DNA of 64,000 bases from contig UQKU01000009.1 of the NCBI GenBank assembly GCA_900541675.1, positions 6,436-70,435 on the forward strand, in the 5' to 3' direction. Under the pieces are notes generated by a model. It saw only the letters and a program-made list of their open reading frames with translations. It did not search any database and was not told the DNA's origin. Position 1 is the first letter of the stretch. Every line of letters starts with the position of its first letter. This document shows, piece after piece, positions 1-9,278 of the stretch. The translations under genes were made by a program, and so were the position numbers. Source of the stretch: an uncultured Collinsella sp. (GTDB lineage Bacteria; Actinomycetota; Coriobacteriia; Coriobacteriales; Coriobacteriaceae).

Positions 1-328
1 AAAACTGCCGATAGACATCGCCGCCGCCGATCACCCACGCAACGGGCTCATCGGCAACCGCAGCGAGCGCCTCGTCGATGCTATGCACCACGTCGACGCC
101 CTCGGGGGCAAAGCTCTCATCGCGGGTAAGCACGATATTGCGACGGTTCTTGAGCGGACGCCCACCGGGAAAACTCAGCAGCGTCTTACGCCCCATGATG
201 ACCGGGCAACCCTTGGTGCAGGCCACAAAATGGCGCATGTCGGCGCGATTGGACACCACCATGTCGCCCTCGCACCCAATGCCCCAATCGTCACACACGG
301 CGACGATGGCAGATAGCTTACACGTCAT
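1..328 (-). CDS. folA: Dihydrofolate reductase, 3' end missing (window edge)
   Basis: NADPH-dependent reduction of dihydrofolate to tetrahydrofolate, which regenerates the cofactor oxidised by the thymidylate synthase encoded just upstream. The minus-strand frame begins MTCKLSAIVAVCDDWGIG, shows the folate/NADPH-pocket segment VIMGRKTLLSFPGGRPL and the later VIGGGDVYRQF, all typical of DHFR, and runs off the left edge after 109 codons. The start lies 9 bases after the thyA stop, so the two genes are almost certainly one transcript. The C-terminal third is outside the window. Identification is firm. Confidence 0.93.
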   Translation of the reverse strand, partial: MTCKLSAIVAVCDDWGIGCEGDMVVSNRADMRHFVACTKGCPVIMGRKTLLSFPGGRPLKNRRNIVLTRDESFAPEGVDVVHSIDEALAAVADEPVAWVIGGGDVYRQF

Positions 329-337
329 GAGCACCAC

Positions 338-1186
338 CTACACCGCAATGGGAATGTTCTTGACCTGCGGGCCGTGCTCGTAGCCCTCCACGATCAGGTC
401 ATCGGTCGTAAACGCATAGAAATCGTGCACGTCGGGGTTAAGCGTTACCTTAGGCGCCGCAAACTGCGGACGCTCGATAAGTTCGCGGACGATATCGACA
501 TGACGATCGTAAATGTGGGCATCGGCAATCACATGCAGCAGCTCGCCGGGAATCATATCGACCGACTGCGCGACCATCATCAGCAAAATGGCGTACTGGC
601 ACACATTCCAGTTGTTGGCGGCCAAAATGTCTTGGCTGCGCTGGTTGAGAATCATGTTGAGTGTGGGCTTATCGTCCTGCGGGCGCTGCGTCACGTTATA
701 GGTCACGCTGTAGGCGCACGGATACAGGTGCATCTCGGACAGGTCGCTAAACACGTAGGTGTTGGTCATGATGCGGCGGCTGTACGGCGTGTTCTTAAGG
801 TCGTACAGCACGCGGTCCATCTGGTCAAAGTCACCCTCGGCATAATGGCTTTTCTGCCCAATCTGGTACCCGTAGGCCTTGCCGATGGAGCCAGTCTCGT
901 CGGCCCACTCATCCCAAATATGGCTGTTGAGGTCGTGGACGTTATTTGACTTCTTTTGATAGATCCACAGAATCTCGTCCATGGCAGACTTAAGCGCCGT
1001 GCGACGCAGTGTGAGCGCGGGAAACTCCTCACGCAGGTCGTAGCGAGCCGTAACGCCAAAGTTTTTAATGGTATAGGCAGGGGTGCCGTCCTCCCACACC
1101 GGTCGGACCTTTTGGCCCTCGGTGGTGGTGCCATGGTCCAAGATATCGCGGCACATGGTTACAAACTGTTGATCAGCTTTGCTCAT
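338..1186 (-). CDS. thyA: Thymidylate synthase
   Basis: Methylates dUMP to dTMP using methylene-tetrahydrofolate. The 282-residue product begins MSKADQQFVTMCRDIL; it has the catalytic cysteine in LYPCAYSVTYNV, the substrate-binding QRSQDILAANNWN segment and the C-terminal HIYDRHVD part, all ThyA family. The active-site context (YPCAYS rather than PPCH) is a known divergent type. The start at 1186 is chosen because an AGGAGG ribosome site lies just upstream; the same frame stays open to 1279, but that extension has no such site. folA follows immediately. Confidence 0.95.
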   Translation of the reverse strand: MSKADQQFVTMCRDILDHGTTTEGQKVRPVWEDGTPAYTIKNFGVTARYDLREEFPALTLRRTALKSAMDEILWIYQKKSNNVHDLNSHIWDEWADETGSIGKAYGYQIGQKSHYAEGDFDQMDRVLYDLKNTPYSRRIMTNTYVFSDLSEMHLYPCAYSVTYNVTQRPQDDKPTLNMILNQRSQDILAANNWNVCQYAILLMMVAQSVDMIPGELLHVIADAHIYDRHVDIVRELIERPQFAAPKVTLNPDVHDFYAFTTDDLIVEGYEHGPQVKNIPIAV

Positions 1187-1273
1187 TGACCCTCCTGTCA
1201 GTCGCCTATAAGCGAGATTCATTGTAGCCCAGGCGCACGCGACCCCACAGCCCAAACATAAGCCCTCATTTTC

Positions 1274-1338
1274 TGACATATGCTAAAAATGCCTTGCGCG
1301 GAATTTCCCGCGCGATATCCTATTGTTGACATATGTCA
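1274..1338. promoter_or_regulatory. Repeated TGACATATG motif / candidate operator pair
   Basis: A perfect 12-bp palindrome TGACATATGTCA lies at 1327-1338, 14 bases before the DUF134/NifX gene start, and a near copy TGACATATGC at 1274-1283. Between them is a GC-rich inverted repeat (GCGCGG 1296-1301, CCGCGC 1308-1313). The position between thyA and the plus-strand regulator suggests an operator, perhaps autoregulatory. Function is inferred. Confidence 0.45.
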
Positions 1339-1352
1339 GATTTGGAGAGTGT

Positions 1353-2117
1353 ATGGCAGGAAGACGCGAAAAATTACGCCGCGTTGGGATCATCCCCGAA
1401 TATCGCGGCTTTACCCCCGACGGCCTTGCCAGCGGAGACGCCATCGACATGACGGTCGACGAGCTCGAAGTCCTGCGGCTGTGCGACCTGGAAGGCCTCA
1501 ATCAGGAGGCCGTCGCCCAGCACATGGGCATTGCCCGCGCCACCGTGGCGGCCATCTGCAGCCGCGCACATCGCAAGGTGGCAAACGCGCTGGTCAACGG
1601 GCGCGCACTGTGTATCGAAGGCGGCAATATCGCATACTCCCCCATCACCACGACGACGGCCGCATGGCCAGCAAAGGAGGTCGGCACCATGAGGGTGGCA
1701 ACGACGTACGACAACGGCAACATCTTTATGCACTTTGGCCGCAGCGAGCAGTTCAAGATCTACGACATCCAGGATGGCAAGGTGCTCAACGAGCAGGTCG
1801 TAGGCACCGGTGGCACCGGTCACGGCGCCCTGGCGGGACTGCTTGCCAACGGTGGCGTTGACACGCTCATCTGCGGCGGCATCGGCGGCGGCGCCATCAA
1901 CGCGCTCACCCAAGCCGGCATCACGGTCTATGCGGGCGCCCAGGGCAGCTGCGACGCTTGCGTCGAGGCCCTCATTGCCGGCACGCTCGCGCAGACCGGC
2001 GAGGCCACCTGCGACTGCCATGGCCACGACCACGAGCACACCCATGAGCACGGCGATTCCTGCGGCTGCCACGGCCATCACGACCACGACAGGCACGAGA
2101 GCTGCAGCTGCCACTAG
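1353..2117 (+). CDS. DUF134 HTH / NifX-type (dinitrogenase Fe-Mo cofactor) fusion with His/Cys-rich tail
   Basis: Three parts can be seen in the 254-residue product. Residues about 1-95 are a DUF134 (UPF0251) helix-turn-helix, with DELEVLRLCDLEGLNQEAVA followed by MGIARATVAAI, similar to sigma region 4. Residues about 110-215 are a NifX/NifB-like dinitrogenase iron-molybdenum cofactor domain (MRVATTYDNGNIFMHFGRSE, GTGHGALAGLL, CGGIGGGA). The last 35 residues are extremely rich in His, Cys and Asp (CDCHGHDHEHTHEHG and similar), a probable metal-binding tail. No nitrogenase genes are present, so a metal- or redox-sensing role is more likely than nitrogen fixation. Start chosen at ATG 1353 behind GGAGAG; the same frame extends upstream through the palindrome. 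Confidence 0.82.
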   Translation: MAGRREKLRRVGIIPEYRGFTPDGLASGDAIDMTVDELEVLRLCDLEGLNQEAVAQHMGIARATVAAICSRAHRKVANALVNGRALCIEGGNIAYSPITTTTAAWPAKEVGTMRVATTYDNGNIFMHFGRSEQFKIYDIQDGKVLNEQVVGTGGTGHGALAGLLANGGVDTLICGGIGGGAINALTQAGITVYAGAQGSCDACVEALIAGTLAQTGEATCDCHGHDHEHTHEHGDSCGCHGHHDHDRHESCSCH

Positions 2118-2173
2118 CGGCACGTGCCCTGGCGCAAGCACGCTTCCACGTGTGTGACAACCAGCGAACAAAC

Positions 2174-2213
2174 GGCGAAGGCCGCCTGGAGTACCATCCA
2201 GGCGGCCTTCGCC
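2174..2213. terminator. Strong bidirectional hairpin between convergent genes
   Basis: A perfect 17-bp stem (arms 2174-2190 and 2197-2213, 6-base loop) sits between the end of the plus-strand DUF134/NifX gene and the end of ffh on the minus strand. There is no long T run on either side, but the position and strength fit a shared terminator. Confidence 0.75.
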
Positions 2214-2233
2214 ATACACGACTCAACCAGTCG

Positions 2234-3718
2234 CTATTTCTTATTGCGCATCTGAGCTTCCATCTGGCGCAGCAGGTCCATATCGGACTTAGGACCGCCC
2301 GTTCCCAGGCCGCCCAGGCCGCCCATGCCGCCCAGACCCATGGCATCCAGGCCGGGAATATTGGGCATGCGCATCTTTTTGCCCTTCTTACCCTTCTTGC
2401 CCTTCTTGCCGCCGGCCTGTGCCTGATTGGCCATCGTGCGCATGCGTCCCATCATCTTGTTCATCTCGCCCCACTGCTTCATAAGGCTGTTGACCTCGGT
2501 GGGGGTCACACCGGCGCCCTTGGCGATACGCGCGCGGCGCTGGCCGTTGATGATGGAGGGACGCAGGCGCTCCTCCTTGGTCATCGACATGATGATGGCC
2601 TCGTTCTTATCGAAGATGCCCTCGTCCAGGTTGCCGCCCATCTGGTTGAGCGCGCGCTGACCGCCGGGAAGCATACCCAGAATGCCCTTCATGCCGCCCA
2701 TCTTCTTGACGGCCTTCATCTGGTCGAGCATGTCGTTCATGGTAAAGCCCTCGCGCAGCATACGCTCGGCAGCCTCGAGCTGCTCGGCGTCGGCCGCCTC
2801 CTGGGCCTTCTCGATGATGCCGACAACATCGCCCATGCCCAAGATGCGCTTGGCCATGCGGTCGGGGTAGAACGGCTCCAGCGAATCGGGCTTCTCGCCC
2901 ATGCTCACGAACTTAATGGGCTTACCGGTCACCTGGCGCACAGAAAGCGCGCCGCCACCACGGGCATCGCCGTCGAGCTTGGAGATAATCACGCCGTCAA
3001 AGTCGGTGCGCTCGGCAAAGGTCGAGACGACGTTGACGATATCCTGGCCGGTCATGGCATCGACGACCATCAGCACCTGATCGGGCTTGACGGCCTTCTT
3101 GATGTCCACGGCTTCCTGCATCATCTGCTCGTCGATCTGCAAACGACCGGCGGTATCGACGATGACCACGTCACGCAGGTGGTCGACGGCCTCCTGAATG
3201 GCGCCCTTGGCGATATCGACCGGGTGCTCGCCGTCACCGCGGAAGACCGGCACGCCGATCTCTCCGCCGAGCGTGGCCAGCTGGTCGGCAGCGGCGGGAC
3301 GGTAGACATCGCACGCGGCGAGCAGCGGCGAGCGGCCCTGCTTCTTGAGCAGGTAGGCCAGCTTTACGGCAGCCGTAGTCTTACCGGAGCCCTGCAGGCC
3401 GACGAGCATGATGACATTGGGAATGCGGTTGCTAAAGACGAGCTTGCTCTCGGTGGAACCGAGCATCTCGGTGAGCTCGTCGAGCACAATCTTGACGACG
3501 TTTTGCGCCGGCGACAGCGACTCCATGACCTCGGCGGTCATGCAGCGCTCCTTGGTCTTGGCGACGAACTCCTTGACGACCTTGAAGTTGACGTCGGCCT
3601 CGAGCAGCGCCATGCGAATGTCGCGCATGGCCGAGGTAATATCGGCCTCGGTCAGCTTACCCTTGCCGCGCAGGCGGTCAAATGTGTCGTTGAGGCGATC
3701 GCTCAGAGAATCAAACAC
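2234..3718 (-). CDS. ffh: Signal recognition particle protein Ffh
   Basis: GTPase of the SRP; binds signal sequences on nascent chains and 4.5S RNA, and docks with FtsY for co-translational membrane insertion. 494 residues: N domain, then the G domain with P-loop GLQGSGKTTAA, DTAGRLQIDE and TKLDGDARGG, then a Met-rich M domain (KMGGMKGILGML) and a Lys/Gly- then Met/Gly-rich low-complexity tail (GKKGKKGKKGKK, GLGGMGGLGGLG). Last gene of the long cluster, 10 bases after ftsY, followed by the strong hairpin at 2174. Confidence 0.97.
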   Translation of the reverse strand: MFDSLSDRLNDTFDRLRGKGKLTEADITSAMRDIRMALLEADVNFKVVKEFVAKTKERCMTAEVMESLSPAQNVVKIVLDELTEMLGSTESKLVFSNRIPNVIMLVGLQGSGKTTAAVKLAYLLKKQGRSPLLAACDVYRPAAADQLATLGGEIGVPVFRGDGEHPVDIAKGAIQEAVDHLRDVVIVDTAGRLQIDEQMMQEAVDIKKAVKPDQVLMVVDAMTGQDIVNVVSTFAERTDFDGVIISKLDGDARGGGALSVRQVTGKPIKFVSMGEKPDSLEPFYPDRMAKRILGMGDVVGIIEKAQEAADAEQLEAAERMLREGFTMNDMLDQMKAVKKMGGMKGILGMLPGGQRALNQMGGNLDEGIFDKNEAIIMSMTKEERLRPSIINGQRRARIAKGAGVTPTEVNSLMKQWGEMNKMMGRMRTMANQAQAGGKKGKKGKKGKKMRMPNIPGLDAMGLGGMGGLGGLGTGGPKSDMDLLRQMEAQMRNKK

Positions 3719-3728
3719 TAGTCACTCC

Positions 3729-4646
3729 TTAATTGGACTCGCCCACCAGGGCGCGGCAGAAATCTTTGGCATTGAACTCCTGCAGGTCATCGACCTGCTC
3801 GCCCACGCCAATGCGCAGGATTGGGAGCTTGAGCTTCTCGGCCACGGCCATGGCGATGCCACCCTTAGCCGTGCCGTCCAGCTTTGTCATGATAATACCG
3901 TCCAGACCCAGCGCCTCGTTAAACTCGAGCGCCTGGTTCAGACCGTTCTGACCAGTGGCGGCATCGATCACAAGCACGACCGAAACCGGCATGGGGCCGG
4001 CGGCCATATTGGCGGCGCGCTTACGCGTCACGTTGACCACCTTGGCGAGCTCGCGCATGAGCTCGGGGCTCGTATGCAGACGACCGGCGGTGTCGATAAG
4101 CACCAGGTCGCTGCCGCGCCTGTCGGCCTCGTCGAGCACGTCGTAACAAACGCTCGCCGGGTCGGAGCCGCGGTCGCGCTTGATGACAGGAACACCGGCG
4201 CGCTGACCCCACACATCGAGCTGCTCGATGGCGGCGGCGCGGAAGGTATCGGCCGAACCGATCACGACATTCTTGCCGCGGGAAGCCATGGCGCTCGCAA
4301 TCTTGCCGACCGTCGTGGTCTTGCCGGCACCGTTGATGCCCACAAACAGCACGCAGCTCGGCGTATCGGAGAACGGATCGCGCTCGATGGGCACAAAGTG
4401 CTGCTCAAGCTGCTCGGCCAGAGCGCGACGAAGCTGCGGTGCGGTCTTGAGGTTCTTCTTGGCCGCGGTATCGCGCAGGTCATCGGAGACCTGAATAGCG
4501 ACCTCGGCACCCATGTCACCCATAACGAGGGTGTCCTCAAGGTCCTCCCAAAAGTCCTCGTCGACCTCGCCGCCAAAGTAGAAGACCTCGTTGAGGGCCT
4601 CGCGGCTGCGCTCAAGTCCGCGCGAGAGAGCGTCAAAGAATCCCAT
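3729..4646 (-). CDS. ftsY: SRP receptor FtsY
   Basis: Membrane-associated GTPase that receives the SRP-ribosome complex. 305 residues with GINGAGKTTTVGKIA, DTAGRLHTSPEL and TKLDGTAKGG. It is essentially the NG domain only: the acidic A domain of the enterobacterial protein is absent, as in many Gram-positives. Its ATG overlaps the smc stop codon by one base (TAATG), so translation is probably coupled. Confidence 0.97.
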   Translation of the reverse strand: MGFFDALSRGLERSREALNEVFYFGGEVDEDFWEDLEDTLVMGDMGAEVAIQVSDDLRDTAAKKNLKTAPQLRRALAEQLEQHFVPIERDPFSDTPSCVLFVGINGAGKTTTVGKIASAMASRGKNVVIGSADTFRAAAIEQLDVWGQRAGVPVIKRDRGSDPASVCYDVLDEADRRGSDLVLIDTAGRLHTSPELMRELAKVVNVTRKRAANMAAGPMPVSVVLVIDAATGQNGLNQALEFNEALGLDGIIMTKLDGTAKGGIAMAVAEKLKLPILRIGVGEQVDDLQEFNAKDFCRALVGESN

Positions 4647-7600
4647 TATGCATTCACGACCTTTCCGGTTTCGCGATCGAGTTTTTGCGAGACGACGCGG
4701 CTGACGCCGTCGGCTTGCATCGAGACGCCATAGAGAACGTCAGCGTCCTCCATAGTACGGCGCTGATGCGAAATGACCAAGAGCTGTGTATCGGAACGCA
4801 GCACATCGAGGGCTCCGATGAGCTTGGACAGGTTGGCGTCATCAAGCGCCGCCTCGACCTCGTCCAGCACATAGAACGGCACCGTGCGCGTGCGGTACAC
4901 GGCAAAGAGCAGGGCGAGCGCCGTCAGACTCTTCTCGCCACCCGACATGAGCATCATCTTGGTAATGCGCTTGCCGCGCGGCTGCGCCACAACCTCAATG
5001 CCCGTCTCGGCAGGATGCTCGGGATCGGTCATCTCAAGATGAGCCTGGCCACCCGGGAACAGCATGGCGAAGATCTCGCGGAAGTTCGCGTCGACCTTCT
5101 CAAACGTCACCAGAAACGCCTTGCGCATCTTGCGATCAATGGCCACCGTGATCTTGGTGAGCGCCTTGCGCGCGCTCTCCAGATCAGCCAGCTGCTCCTC
5201 GATGTAGTCGGCGCGGCGCTTGAGCTGCTCGTACTCCTCCATGGCAACCTGGTTCACGGGGCCCAGATTGTTAATCTGGCGCACAAGCTGGTTGAGCTCG
5301 CGCTCGGCGGCATCGCGATCGGTGGGCGCCGGCAGCATGAGCGCTTCCTCGAGCACCGTGGTACCGTCGGCGGTAATGGCCTTGATGGCCGCCTCTACCT
5401 GCACCTCGAGCTTGCCGCGCGCAACCTTGAACTCATTTTGCATCGCCGTGGCGGCATCAACCCGCTCCTTGGCACGGGAGACCCCGGCCTTGGCATCCTC
5501 GATGGTCTTCTTGAGCGAAGCGGAGTCCGCCTCTTCCAGAGAGGCCTGGTCACGCAAGCGCGCTGCCCAATCCGATGCGCGTTCCAACAGGGCAGAATAG
5601 CGTTCGTGCATGGGGTCGACGCGCAGGCGCAGCAGCTCGAGCGAGCGCGAAGCCTGGCGTGTTCCGCGGATACGACGGTCGATGCCCTCAAGACGATGCT
5701 CAAGGTCGGGCACGCGGCCCTTCAGCGAACGCAGGCGCTCGCTCGTCTGGGCCAGGCGCACCTTGGCATCGGCGAGCTTACCGGCGGCCTCGGAATCGTC
5801 ACGGCGAACGCGATCGAGCTCATCGTTGGCCTCGGCAATCTGGAGACCCAGGTCGCTTGCCTGTGCACGCGCCTCGTCACGCGAACGGGTGAGCTCGTCA
5901 ACGCGCGGGCGCGCAGCGCGAACGGCCTCGGAGGCCTGCTCGCGGCGCTTGGAGATGCGCACGCGCTCGACCTCGGCATTGTTGACGCTTTGCTCCAAGC
6001 GGCCGATCTCGGAGAGCAGCGAGCGGCGCTCGCCCTCAAGACGGGCGATCTCACCGGCGGCATCGCCCTCGGCGGCACGTGCCTCCTCGACGGCGGCGTT
6101 GGCCTCAACGACTTGGTCCGAAGCATGCTCAAAGATGGCAGCCAGATCGGGTTCCAGGCCCTCGAGCTCACGGATGCGGCGCTTGCGCTCCAAGGCACCC
6201 GAAGCCTCGCCGGCATCGAGCCCCACGCGCACCAGACCACCACAGCTCACGCGGGCGCCATCGGGAGTCACGTAGGTCACACCGTCAACGACAGGGGCAG
6301 CCAACGCGGCAGCCAAGTCATCGACCACGTAATAGCCGCCGAGAAGGGCCTCGACAACCGGGCCATAACCGGAGCGCACGGACAGACGATCGACCAGACG
6401 CGTACCGGCAGCGCCATTGGCAGCAGCACCACCGCTCACGCCGCGCGCCACCAACAGCGCCTCGCCCGAAGCCTTCTTTTGGTCCAAAGCCGCACGACCG
6501 GCGCGCTCAAGCGTAGCGGCATCATCAAACAAAAGAGCATCGATATCGCCGGCAAGTAGTTGCTCAACCAGGCCCTCAAGCTCACGAGGGGCGTCGAGCA
6601 CGTCGCCCAGACGGCCTGAGACATCATCGCCCAGTGCGCCCATCAGACGGCTCACCAGCGGCGAGCTGTCTGCCATGCGGGCATCAAGCTTCTTTTGGCT
6701 GGCAAGCTCCGAGCGCACCTCGGACAGCTTGTTGCGCGCCTCGCTCTCACGATTACGCAAGTCCTTCAGGGCTGCACGGGCGACCTCGGTGGCCTCGCGC
6801 GCATCGTTCTGGGCCTGACGAGCCGCCTCAAGGGCACTCTCAAGCTCCTCAGCACGGTCGCGACGGCTATCAAGCGATGCTGTAACCTCCTCGAGCTGTT
6901 CATCAATCTGCTCCAGGCGCGAGGCGTACATGTTGTCCTCGACCTCCGCGTTGCTCAGCGAGTCCTTCACCTTGGCGAGCTCGAGCGCGGCGTTATCGGC
7001 CACACGCTGCACATCGCGCTGCTCGCGCGTGAGCTGCGAAATCTGATTGTCGAGCGCCACGCGACGCTCGTGGAGCTGGGCGGCGGCAGGACCGGCGGCG
7101 TCAACGTCGTCCTGGGCCTGCATGTGCGCACCGGTCACTTCCTCAAGCTGGGCACGCGCATCCTCGAGCTCCTCGACCACGCGACGACGCTGATGCTCGG
7201 AGCTCGAGATCTGGCCGCGCATGTCGGACAGGCGCGACACCATGTTGTGGCCCTTTTCCTCGAGTAGGCGCATGTCGGAGTTGATGCGGCCGACCACGTC
7301 TTGCATATGACGGCGCTGCTCGCCCAGATCACCCACAAACAGGCCCTTTTCCTCGAGCATGACTTGGAGCTTCTCGAGCTCGCGCTCTTTTTCGCCCAAG
7401 CGGTATTGCGCAAGCTCAAGCTCGGCAGTGCCCTCCTTGGAGCGGCTCTCCAGGTCGTTCCACTGCGACTGCAGCGAACGAAGCTCGTCGACGGCCAGCA
7501 TCTGCGTAAGCTCGTTCGCACGCGAGGACAGCTCTTTGTACTTGCGCGCGCGATCGACCTGACGCTCCAGCGGCCGCAGCTGGCGGGCGATCTCCTTATT

Positions 7601-8182
7601 GATGTCGCGGGCACGGGTCAGGTGCTCGTCCATCGATTTAATCTTGTTGAGCGCACGCTCCTTTCGGCGCTTGTGCTTGGAGATGCCGGCAGCCTCCTCG
7701 ATCAGGGCGCGGCGCTCCTCGGGGCGGCTCTGCAAAATGGCGTCGAGCTTGCCCTGGCTGATGATGGAATGCGTATCCTTGCCCAGGCCCGAATCGTGCA
7801 GGATGTCCTGAATGTCCATCAGGCGGCACGGGCTCGAGTTGATGAGGTACTCGCTTTCGCCCGAGCGATACATACGACGGGTGATGGCGACCTCGTCAAA
7901 GTCGACGGGCAGCATATGGTCCGAGTTATCGAGCACCAGCGTGACCTCGGCGACACCCACCGGCTTGCGCGCCGACGAGCCCGAGAAGATGACATCCTCC
8001 ATGGCCTGGCCGCGCAGCTGCTTGGCACTCTGCTCGCCCAGGACCCACAGAATCGAGTCGGCGATGTTCGATTTTCCCGAGCCGTTGGGACCGACGATGA
8101 CGGTCAGGCCCGGCTCAAACGTCATATGGGCGCGGTCGGCAAACGACTTGAACCCTTTGAGCGTGAGGGACTTGAGATACAC
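4646..8182 (-). CDS. smc: Chromosome segregation protein SMC
   Basis: Coiled-coil ATPase of bacterial condensin. 1178 residues, the usual length. N-terminal Walker A GPNGSGKSNIADSILWVLG, long heptad-rich coiled coils, a Gly-rich hinge at about 510-670 (MGALGDDVSGRLGDVLD onwards), and the C-terminal signature LMSGGEKSLTALALL with Walker B FYVLDEVEAALDD. Lies between rnc and ftsY as in many Gram-positives. ScpA and ScpB are not in the window. Confidence 0.97.
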   Translation of the reverse strand: MYLKSLTLKGFKSFADRAHMTFEPGLTVIVGPNGSGKSNIADSILWVLGEQSAKQLRGQAMEDVIFSGSSARKPVGVAEVTLVLDNSDHMLPVDFDEVAITRRMYRSGESEYLINSSPCRLMDIQDILHDSGLGKDTHSIISQGKLDAILQSRPEERRALIEEAAGISKHKRRKERALNKIKSMDEHLTRARDINKEIARQLRPLERQVDRARKYKELSSRANELTQMLAVDELRSLQSQWNDLESRSKEGTAELELAQYRLGEKERELEKLQVMLEEKGLFVGDLGEQRRHMQDVVGRINSDMRLLEEKGHNMVSRLSDMRGQISSSEHQRRRVVEELEDARAQLEEVTGAHMQAQDDVDAAGPAAAQLHERRVALDNQISQLTREQRDVQRVADNAALELAKVKDSLSNAEVEDNMYASRLEQIDEQLEEVTASLDSRRDRAEELESALEAARQAQNDAREATEVARAALKDLRNRESEARNKLSEVRSELASQKKLDARMADSSPLVSRLMGALGDDVSGRLGDVLDAPRELEGLVEQLLAGDIDALLFDDAATLERAGRAALDQKKASGEALLVARGVSGGAAANGAAGTRLVDRLSVRSGYGPVVEALLGGYYVVDDLAAALAAPVVDGVTYVTPDGARVSCGGLVRVGLDAGEASGALERKRRIRELEGLEPDLAAIFEHASDQVVEANAAVEEARAAEGDAAGEIARLEGERRSLLSEIGRLEQSVNNAEVERVRISKRREQASEAVRAARPRVDELTRSRDEARAQASDLGLQIAEANDELDRVRRDDSEAAGKLADAKVRLAQTSERLRSLKGRVPDLEHRLEGIDRRIRGTRQASRSLELLRLRVDPMHERYSALLERASDWAARLRDQASLEEADSASLKKTIEDAKAGVSRAKERVDAATAMQNEFKVARGKLEVQVEAAIKAITADGTTVLEEALMLPAPTDRDAAERELNQLVRQINNLGPVNQVAMEEYEQLKRRADYIEEQLADLESARKALTKITVAIDRKMRKAFLVTFEKVDANFREIFAMLFPGGQAHLEMTDPEHPAETGIEVVAQPRGKRITKMMLMSGGEKSLTALALLFAVYRTRTVPFYVLDEVEAALDDANLSKLIGALDVLRSDTQLLVISHQRRTMEDADVLYGVSMQADGVSRVVSQKLDRETGKVVNA

Positions 8183-8192
8183 GGTTCCTCGC

Positions 8193-8918
8193 TTACACGT
8201 GCTTCTTGTTCAGAATCACGCCGTTGGTGGTGTAACCCATGCGGTCGAGCGCTTCGAGCGCGGCGGCTCCCTCGGCTTCCTTCTTTGAGGAGCCGGAGCC
8301 GCGACCCTGGCGAATACCGTCGATGAGCACCACAGCGGTAAAGGTGGGCGCATGCGCGGGGCCCTCGGAGCCGACCAGCTTATACGCGGGAGGCTCGTGG
8401 CCGTCTGCCTGCACGCACTCCTGCAAGAACGACTTGGGGTTCGCGGGGTGCTCGGCACGCTCGGTGGCCAGGTGCGGCTTGAGCGTACGGTGGATGAACT
8501 CCGCCGCAGCATCCCAGCCGGCATCCAGATACAGCGCGCCCACGAGCGACTCGTAGACGTTCTCGAGCGCCGAATGCAGGCCGCGGGCGCCGGTACCGGT
8601 CTCGGAGGCACCAAAGATGATGATGTCGTCGATACCCAGTTCGTGCGACACCTCGGACAGCGTAGCGCCCGAGACAAGGGACACCTTCAGGCGCGTGAGC
8701 TTACCCTCGTCAAACTCGGGATAGGACTCAAAGAGCGAACGGGCCACCACGGCGCCCAAAATGGAATCGCCCAAAAACTCAAGGCGCTCATAGCTGGCAG
8801 AGACCGGCTGACCCTCGACGGCCGAGGGATGCGTGAGCGCCGCGCGCAGCAGCACCTTGTTATTGAACTCATGGCCCAGAATCTCCTGGGCGCGCGTGAG
8901 TCGTTCAGACAAAGCCAA
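8193..8918 (-). CDS. rnc: Ribonuclease III
   Basis: Double-strand-specific endoribonuclease for rRNA and mRNA processing. 241 residues: catalytic signature ERLEFLGDSILG (about residues 43-54), second acidic cluster ENVYESLVGALYLDAGW, and a C-terminal dsRNA-binding domain (NPKSFLQECVQADG to SSKKEAEGAAALEAL). Starts 3 bases after the acpP stop and ends 10 bases before smc, so it sits in the middle of the operon. Confidence 0.96.
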   Translation of the reverse strand: MALSERLTRAQEILGHEFNNKVLLRAALTHPSAVEGQPVSASYERLEFLGDSILGAVVARSLFESYPEFDEGKLTRLKVSLVSGATLSEVSHELGIDDIIIFGASETGTGARGLHSALENVYESLVGALYLDAGWDAAAEFIHRTLKPHLATERAEHPANPKSFLQECVQADGHEPPAYKLVGSEGPAHAPTFTAVVLIDGIRQGRGSGSSKKEAEGAAALEALDRMGYTTNGVILNKKHV

Positions 8919-8921
8919 GAC

Positions 8922-9164
8922 TTAGGCCTCCTTGGCGTTTTCGATCGCGTCGACGGCGTCGGCGACAGAGTTGAGCGACAGCAGGGTCTCGTCATCGATC
9001 TCGAGGTCGAACTCGTCCTCGATGGCCGTCACCAGCTGCAGACGCTCGAGCGAATCGGCATCGAGATCGTCAAAAGTGGTCTCGTCGCTAATGTCGGCGA
9101 CATCGACACCCAGCACGTCAGCGGCGACTTCGGCGATCTTATCGAAGATTTCGGAGCGATCCAT
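8922..9164 (-). CDS. acpP: Acyl carrier protein
   Basis: Small acidic 80-residue carrier of fatty acyl chains on phosphopantetheine. The modified serine is in DLDADSLERLQLV (DSL motif), followed by an EDEFDLEIDDE acidic helix. It follows plsX, which uses acyl-ACP, after a 114-base gap containing an 11-bp hairpin, and precedes rnc. Confidence 0.96.
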   Translation of the reverse strand: MDRSEIFDKIAEVAADVLGVDVADISDETTFDDLDADSLERLQLVTAIEDEFDLEIDDETLLSLNSVADAVDAIENAKEA

Positions 9165-9206
9165 AGCGCTTCCTCTCGTATGTCATGGAACACAACACAA
9201 CACGGC

Positions 9207-9238
9207 AATCGGAGCCGCGTTGCAATACGGCTCCGATT
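9207..9238 (-). other. Hairpin in the plsX-acpP gap
   Basis: Perfect 11-bp inverted repeat (arms 9207-9217 and 9228-9238) with a 10-base loop and no T run. It may modulate the relative expression of plsX and acpP, or protect an mRNA end; it is not a standard intrinsic terminator. Confidence 0.5.
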
Positions 9239-9278
9239 CTACCCCACGCGGTACAGGTTGAGCCACGTAACGCGGCCT

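Noticed and set aside
78..949. Open frames on the plus strand opposite folA and thyA
   Set aside because: Antisense shadows of strongly identified genes; high-GC coding regions leave the opposite strand open.
2150..3721. Plus-strand open frame of 523 codons opposite ffh
   Set aside because: Leu/His/Gly/Ala-rich nonsense composition, exactly antisense to ffh; no ribosome site.
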